From Rhodocyclales bacterium (lineage in GTDB: Bacteria > Pseudomonadota > Gammaproteobacteria > Burkholderiales > Rhodocyclaceae): 64,000 bases of DNA. The stretch lies in assembly GCA_016235025.1 (NCBI GenBank), contig JACRMV010000006.1, forward strand, positions 236,951-300,950, in the 5' to 3' direction. The notes below the pieces were generated by a model. That model had not been told where the DNA came from. It was given only the letters and a program-made list of their open reading frames with translations, and searched no databases. Every line of letters begins with the position of its first letter. Position 1 is the stretch's first letter. A program made the translations under genes and the position numbers. Of the stretch, positions 57,459-64,000 are shown piece by piece.

Positions 57459-58099
57459 TGATCGATAAAGCCCGCGCATCGCCTGCGGCAACAGTCTTCG
57501 TCGTGGATGATGACGAGGTAGTTGCGCGCTCGTTGCGCTGGCTGATTGAGTCCATCAGGCTGCCGGTAGTGACCTTCGCCACGGCACGCGACTTCCTGGA
57601 AACCTACCGGCCAGAGCAACCCGGCTGCCTGGTCCTCGACGTCCGAATGCTCGGCATGAGCGGCATCGAGCTCCAGGAGATACTCAAGCAGCGGCAATGG
57701 GGCATCCCGGTACTGTTCATCACCGGACACGGCGATGTGCAGATGGCAGTACGCGCAATCAAGGCCGGCGCATTCGATTTCATCGAGAAGCCATTCAACG
57801 ACCAGGACATGCTCGACCGTATCCAGCGTGCGCTCGCAAAAGACGCGGAACGGCGAAGAACCGATGCCGAGTGCATCGCACTGTTGCGCCGTGTTGAAAG
57901 TTTGACACAGCGTGAACGTGAAGTGATGCACCTGGTAGTCGATGGCTTGCCGAACAAACTGATTGCAGACCAGCTCGGGCTTAGCGCAAAGACCGTGGAA
58001 GTCCACCGCGCCCGCGTCATGGAAAAAATGGGCGCCCACTCGATTTCCGATCTCGTCAAAATGGCATTGAAGGAAGAACAACTGCGCTCCACGCAATGA
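57458..58099 (+). CDS. FixJ/LuxR-type response regulator
   Basis: A 213-residue regulator with a receiver domain (acidic pair in VFVVDDDEVV, phosphoacceptor Asp61 in LVLDVRMLGMSG, Lys in DFIEKPFND) and a C-terminal LuxR-type helix-turn-helix (LTQREREVMHLVVDGLPNKL, LGLSAKTVEVHRARVMEKM). It pairs with the upstream PAS kinase. The closest functional types are FixJ, StyR and TodT. It probably controls the divergent mtoX operon, the downstream SDR gene or both. Confidence 0.92.
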   Translation: MIDKARASPAATVFVVDDDEVVARSLRWLIESIRLPVVTFATARDFLETYRPEQPGCLVLDVRMLGMSGIELQEILKQRQWGIPVLFITGHGDVQMAVRAIKAGAFDFIEKPFNDQDMLDRIQRALAKDAERRRTDAECIALLRRVESLTQREREVMHLVVDGLPNKLIADQLGLSAKTVEVHRARVMEKMGAHSISDLVKMALKEEQLRSTQ

Positions 58100-58160
58100 G
58101 GACACCCATGCACAAGACACCATCAAAACAGGCACCAACCACCGCAGGGAAGCGATCCTC

Positions 58161-58871
58161 ATGAACCGGAAAGTCACCCTCCTCGGTGGCGTGGGACCGA
58201 ATTCAGATCTGAGCGCCGCATTGATGAAAACCTTGAGCGAGAACTACACCGTCGTCGGCCTGACGCGCTCCCGTGAAGCCATCCGTGCCATCGAAAGCCG
58301 GGTGGAGAAACGCGAGAACGTCAAACTGTTGCAGGTCGATCTGCTTGACGCTGCAGCGGTTGCCGCACTGGTCGATGAGATCGAGGCCACCACAGGCGAG
58401 ATTGCGGTTTATATCCATTTGGCGGGAATGATTACCCTGAAATCATTTCTGGAAACGACTGACATGGAAATAACAAACAACATCAATGTGAATTTCTTCA
58501 GTGCGACGGCGATTTCACGCGCTGTTCTGGAAAAGATGAGCCAGCGCAATCGAGGCACATTGATTTTTTCCGGAGCCACCGCATCCATTCGCGGCGGCGC
58601 CCATTCGGCGGCCTTTTCTGCGGGCAAGTTTGCCTTGCGGGGGTTTGCCCAGTCTCTGGCCAGGGAATTCGGGCCGCAGGGCATCCATGTCGCGCATGTG
58701 GTAATCGACGGCATGATCGAAGGCCTGCGCGCTCAAAATCAGTTTCATGCCACCTGGGAACAGTGCATCGAGGCGGCGGCCATCAGCCGGCTGTATCTCG
58801 ACCTGATCGACCAGCCAAAATCGATGTGGACGCACGAGCTGGACATCCGACCCTGGAACGAGAAGTTCTGA
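58161..58871 (+). CDS. Short-chain dehydrogenase/reductase family protein without the catalytic Tyr
   Basis: A 236-residue Rossmann-fold SDR. The nucleotide motif is loose (TLLGGVGPNSDLSAAL); VYIHLAGM stands for the NAG motif. The active-site stretch is AAFSAGKFALRGFAQSLARE, where Phe152 takes the place of the usual Tyr in YxxxK while Lys156 is kept. A set of SDR proteins with this FxxxK form exists, so it is not simple decay; whether they are oxidoreductases is unclear. It follows the response-regulator gene by 61 bp. Confidence 0.82.
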   Translation: MNRKVTLLGGVGPNSDLSAALMKTLSENYTVVGLTRSREAIRAIESRVEKRENVKLLQVDLLDAAAVAALVDEIEATTGEIAVYIHLAGMITLKSFLETTDMEITNNINVNFFSATAISRAVLEKMSQRNRGTLIFSGATASIRGGAHSAAFSAGKFALRGFAQSLAREFGPQGIHVAHVVIDGMIEGLRAQNQFHATWEQCIEAAAISRLYLDLIDQPKSMWTHELDIRPWNEKF

Positions 58872-58898
58872 TCCGATTCACGCGAGAGGGGGAAACTC

Positions 58899-59204
58899 AT
58901 GATTACCTGCATCCTGCGCTACATCATCGATCCTTACAAGCTGAAGGAATTTGAACATTACGCGCGGCTGTGGATTCCGCTGATCAGGAAATTTGGCGGC
59001 CAGCATCATGGCTGTTTCCTGCCGGCGGAAGGAGCCAACAATGTCGCGCTGATGCTGTTTTCATTCCCCAGCCTGGCGCTTTACGAGGACTACCGGACCC
59101 GCTCGTTCGAGGATCCGGAATGCCTGGCGGCCTTCAAGTATGCCGAAGAGACGCGCTGCATCGTCAGCTACGAGCGCAGCTTTTTCCGTCCGGTTTTCGA
59201 CTGA
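58899..59204 (+). CDS. NIPSNAP family protein
   Basis: A 101-residue ferredoxin-like alpha-beta barrel (NIPSNAP fold): ITCILRYIIDPYKLKEFEHY, LWIPLIRKFGGQHHGCFLPA, NVALMLFSFPSLALYEDYR and CIVSYERSFFRPVFD. Members are small dimeric proteins, sometimes in catabolic operons, with no common activity. It follows the SDR gene by 27 bp and ends a plus-strand run that starts with the sensor kinase. Confidence 0.85.
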   Translation: MITCILRYIIDPYKLKEFEHYARLWIPLIRKFGGQHHGCFLPAEGANNVALMLFSFPSLALYEDYRTRSFEDPECLAAFKYAEETRCIVSYERSFFRPVFD

Positions 59205-59244
59205 GTCTTGCCCCGGTTGCATCAGCAGGTAGGGGAGGAAGCCG

Positions 59245-59871
59245 CTACTCCCTTACGACATCAGCGCCCTGCGGCGGAGAAAAGCGAAAGATGTCGCCGC
59301 GCATTGCCGGGTTGACCTCGAAGCGAACGAACCGCAGCAGGCTGACTTGGCCGAAGGCATCGTGAATCTCCATGCTTACCGGAAGATTGGCGACGAAGCC
59401 GATCCTGACGTGCTCGAAGCTGGCATCGGCGCTCCTGGGTGTGGCTTCGATGAACTCGACACCGTTCTCCGCCGTCCCCTCCTTGAGCAGAAAATTCCGC
59501 TCGAGATCCTGCCCTGACAACAAAGCCGCCGGACTGGAACCAAACGCGCTGCCCAGTTTTTTGATCACGACCTGCTTGAGCTCGGGGTCATAGCTCCAGA
59601 AAGTAGCGCCGTCGCTCACCAGCAACTGCGGGTAAGGTTTCTCATACGACCAACGGAATTTACCCGGCCGCTGAAAAGCGAAAATGCCGGATGACTGCTG
59701 CGGCTTGCGTCCGGATTTGGCGGTCACGACTTGCGTGAATACGCCGTTGGCACGGGTCGTGGTGGCGAGAAAGGTCTTGAGTTGCTCAAGGCCCGTGGCA
59801 TCCGCCGTCGCAGAAAAACCTGCGGTAGCGCAGGCACAGATGAAACCGAGGGTGCGAAGAAAATTTTTCAT
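59245..59871 (-). CDS. lolA: Outer-membrane lipoprotein carrier protein LolA
   Basis: A 208-residue periplasmic protein with a signal peptide (cut near SATADA) and the LolA half-barrel fold: GVFTQVVTAKSGRKPQQSSG, FQRPGKFRWSYEKPYPQLLVSDG and FWSYDPELKQVVIKKL. It carries lipoproteins from LolCDE to LolB. It follows ftsK by 45 bp, as in many proteobacteria. Confidence 0.94.
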   Translation of the reverse strand: MKNFLRTLGFICACATAGFSATADATGLEQLKTFLATTTRANGVFTQVVTAKSGRKPQQSSGIFAFQRPGKFRWSYEKPYPQLLVSDGATFWSYDPELKQVVIKKLGSAFGSSPAALLSGQDLERNFLLKEGTAENGVEFIEATPRSADASFEHVRIGFVANLPVSMEIHDAFGQVSLLRFVRFEVNPAMRGDIFRFSPPQGADVVRE

Positions 59872-59916
59872 GCCGCGATTATCGCCGAAGTCCGTGCCGA
59901 TAACGGGGCTGGCGGA

Positions 59917-62229
<2,313 letters not shown>

Positions 62230-62405
62230 GGGATTGGGCCGAAATAACGGACAAGGAAAAGTATGCTCGCCCGGAAATTCAGTCAAGGGCCAAAAAGCCG
62301 GCCAAGACCCCCCTTGTTTTACGCTTGCAGCACTGGCACTGAAGCAAAACCCGGCATCTGTCCGGCTGCGCCCCTGTTAGCGGCCGAGGCACAAGAAGCG
62401 ACGGG

Positions 62406-63302
62406 TCAGGTGCCAGTCAGCCCGGTCAGGCGGCTAAGCGCCTCATGGTACTTCGCTGCGGTCTTTTCGATGATTTCGGCGGGCAACCGCGGCCCCGGCG
62501 CGGTCTTTCCCCAGTCCAGCGTTTCCAGATAGTCGCGCACGAACTGCTTGTCAAAGCTGGGCGGGCTGGTGCCCACCTTGTAGCTGTCGGCCGGCCAGAA
62601 GCGCGAGGAATCGGGTGTCAACACCTCGTCGATAAGATGCAGGCGGCCATTGCCATCGAGTCCGAATTCAAACTTGGTGTCGGCGATCAGGATACCGCGC
62701 ACGCGGGCAAAGGCTGCGCCCTCGCGATACAGGCGCAAGGTGACCTCCTTGACCTTCTGCGCCAGCTCTTTGCCCAGCAGTTTTTCAGTTGCAGCGTAGT
62801 CGATGTTTTCGTCGTGTTCACCCATCGCGGCCTTGGTTGCCGGAGTGAAGATCGGTTCCGGCAACTGCTGGGCCAGTTGCAGTCCGGGTGGCAGGGTGAT
62901 GCCGCACACGCTGCCCGTCGCCTGGTAGTCCTTCCAGCCCGAGCCAATCAGGTAACCGCGAGCCACGGCCTCGATCGGCAGTGGTTTGAGCCGTTTGACC
63001 ACCAAGGCGCGGCCGCGCACCTGCAAGCGTTCGCTTTCGGCCACCACGGTCTCCGGGTCAATTCCCGTAAGCTGGCTGGGAACCACATGCGAGAGTTTGC
63101 CGAACCAGAAATTGGATACGGCAGTGAGCACCTCGCCTTTGCCCGGAATCGGGTCCGGCAGGATGACATCGAAGGCCGAAAGACGATCCGTCGTGACAAT
63201 CAGCAATTTGTCCTCATCAACCGCATAAATGTCACGTACTTTTCCGCGCCCGAGCAAAGGCAGGCTGGTGATGGAGGACTCGAACAATACGGGTGGTGGC
63301 AT
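62406..63302 (-). CDS. purC: SAICAR synthetase
   Basis: A 298-residue phosphoribosylaminoimidazole-succinocarboxamide synthase. [20 protein letters not shown] is the N-terminal ATP motif; [39 protein letters not shown] and [11 protein letters not shown] are catalytic landmarks. It joins CAIR and aspartate in purine synthesis. It lies after psiE and fbaA on the same strand, a common betaproteobacterial order. Confidence 0.95.
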   Translation of the reverse strand: MPPPVLFESSITSLPLLGRGKVRDIYAVDEDKLLIVTTDRLSAFDVILPDPIPGKGEVLTAVSNFWFGKLSHVVPSQLTGIDPETVVAESERLQVRGRALVVKRLKPLPIEAVARGYLIGSGWKDYQATGSVCGITLPPGLQLAQQLPEPIFTPATKAAMGEHDENIDYAATEKLLGKELAQKVKEVTLRLYREGAAFARVRGILIADTKFEFGLDGNGRLHLIDEVLTPDSSRFWPADSYKVGTSPPSFDKQFVRDYLETLDWGKTAPGPRLPAEIIEKTAAKYHEALSRLTGLTGT

Positions 63303-63323
63303 AAGAAAACTCTGAAAGAAAAG

Positions 63324-63770
63324 TTACTCGCGAATGAATCCCTTGCGCGGAGGGGCGTCGGCGTCTTCACGATAGGGAAACCGAATATGGCCGTAGCGGA
63401 TGATGAGCACCGCCACCGTAAGCAGGAAAATCGCCGCCGCGACCGCCAGCATGCGCCACTCGGTCATCTCCTTGAGATCGAGCACCAGATAGCGCGCCAG
63501 CGCCACCATGGCGATGTAGAGCGGGAATCGCACCGGCAACTGCCCCAGCTTGAAATACTGGCCGATCATCGCCAGCACTTCAAGGAAGAGGAACATCAGC
63601 AACAGGTCGGCCAGGTGCACCTGTTTCGCATCGACCATCACCCGGGTTTCCTGCAACATGGCAGCCGACGTGGCAATGGCAATGATCAGCAGGCCAAGCG
63701 TCTCGACGATATCGATGCCGCCGCTGAACACCTTGCGCAAGCGATCGAGGGAGTGGGACTTGAGATCCAT
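63324..63770 (-). CDS. psiE: PsiE-family phosphate-starvation-inducible membrane protein
   Basis: A 148-residue membrane protein with four hydrophobic segments (IVETLGLLIIAIATSAAML, VHLADLLLMFLFLEVLAMIG, YIAMVALARYLVLDL, MLAVAAAIFLLTVAVLIIRYG). The pattern matches the PsiE/DUF4229-like family. The molecular role is not known. Confidence 0.85.
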   Translation of the reverse strand: MDLKSHSLDRLRKVFSGGIDIVETLGLLIIAIATSAAMLQETRVMVDAKQVHLADLLLMFLFLEVLAMIGQYFKLGQLPVRFPLYIAMVALARYLVLDLKEMTEWRMLAVAAAIFLLTVAVLIIRYGHIRFPYREDADAPPRKGFIRE

Positions 63771-63816
63771 GACTATGGCCAGAGAATACGGATTATCAAT
63801 TTACCGTAAAACCGGC

Positions 63817-64000
63817 TTACTTGACGATCTGATTGAGCGCACCGCTCTTGTAGCGCTCGGCCATCTTCTCCAGCGGCACGGGCTTGATCTTCGCCGCCTG
63901 GCCGGCGCAGCCGAATGCTTCGTAACGCGCCTTGCAAATCGCCTTCATGGCCTTGCGCGCTTCGCCAAGATACTTGCGCGGATCAAACTCCTTTGAACTC
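63817..64000 (-). CDS. Fructose-bisphosphate aldolase class II, C-terminal part (5' partial)
   Basis: The last 60 codons are visible, with the start beyond the right edge: [40 protein letters not shown] and [18 protein letters not shown], then a stop. This tail is typical of Calvin-type class II aldolases (FbaA/CbbA), which use zinc to interconvert fructose 1,6-bisphosphate and triose phosphates. Its neighbours psiE and purC fit the betaproteobacterial fba-purC arrangement. Confidence 0.85.
   Translation of the reverse strand, partial: SSKEFDPRKYLGEARKAMKAICKARYEAFGCAGQAAKIKPVPLEKMAERYKSGALNQIVK

Overview
The window is 64 kb of a GC-rich proteobacterial chromosome, most likely from a betaproteobacterium and perhaps a Rhodocyclales-like one. 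The reasons are the gene content (phasin, kdsD-kdsC-lptC-lptA, yhdP-nit-tldD, glnE, divergent bamD/rluD, fbaA-psiE-purC) and protein sequences that read like betaproteobacterial family members. No rRNA gene is present, so the placement is inference. Most of the window is ordinary, tightly packed core genome with many 1-4 bp stop/start overlaps.

Layout. 0-2.5 kb: end of an MCE-type lipid transport operon (degenerate ABC ATPase, MCE protein, TPR lipoprotein). 2.6-3.3 kb: a lone prepilin with a sigma54-type promoter. 3.3-8.1 kb: a KefB-type antiporter, divergent from a Kdo/LPS-export operon that stops at lptA without lptB. 8.3-9.1 kb: a phasin behind a consensus sigma70 promoter. 9.3-17.4 kb (minus): FKBP isomerase, PAS-GGDEF-EAL protein, hydroxyacid dehydrogenase, DUF4202 protein, argJ, glnE. 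17.4-23.8 kb (plus): yhdP, a nitrilase, tldD. 23.8-29.8 kb (minus): a decayed transglutaminase, then crcB-hrpA-EI24-CinA-like genes. 29.9-34.8 kb: glnS, whose 3' end is duplicated around a two-gene AT-richer cassette, then a DUF3617 gene. About 34.97-43.34 kb: an integrated element beside tRNA-Ser(CGA). 43.6-47.6 kb: MltF-like protein, serS, rarA. 47.8-52.7 kb: lipoprotein, bamD, rluD, pgeF, srkA, hydrolase. 52.7-56.0 kb: a methanethiol oxidase operon (mtoX, SCO, mauG), divergent from a FixJ-type two-component system, an SDR and a NIPSNAP protein. 59.2-64 kb: lolA, ftsK, purC, psiE, fbaA.

The most notable structures are not conventional genes. (1) A roughly 27-bp degenerate sequence, AAAGTCGGCGCTGGCG followed by about ATACGGCGA, occurs about 15 times on both strands, mostly inside core genes and read in several frames, and is absent from both putatively acquired segments; it looks like an uptake-sequence-type or dispersed-repeat signal. 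(2) The 8.4-kb tRNA-linked element encodes integrase, RadC, AlpA, a prim-pol/DUF3987 replication protein, an iteron-like inverted repeat and a lone HK97-type capsid protein with no terminase or portal, so it looks like a compact capsid-encoding phage satellite; it also holds a gene split by a G8 tract. (3) The cassette at the 3' end of glnS is bracketed by 97-bp imperfect direct repeats of glnS.
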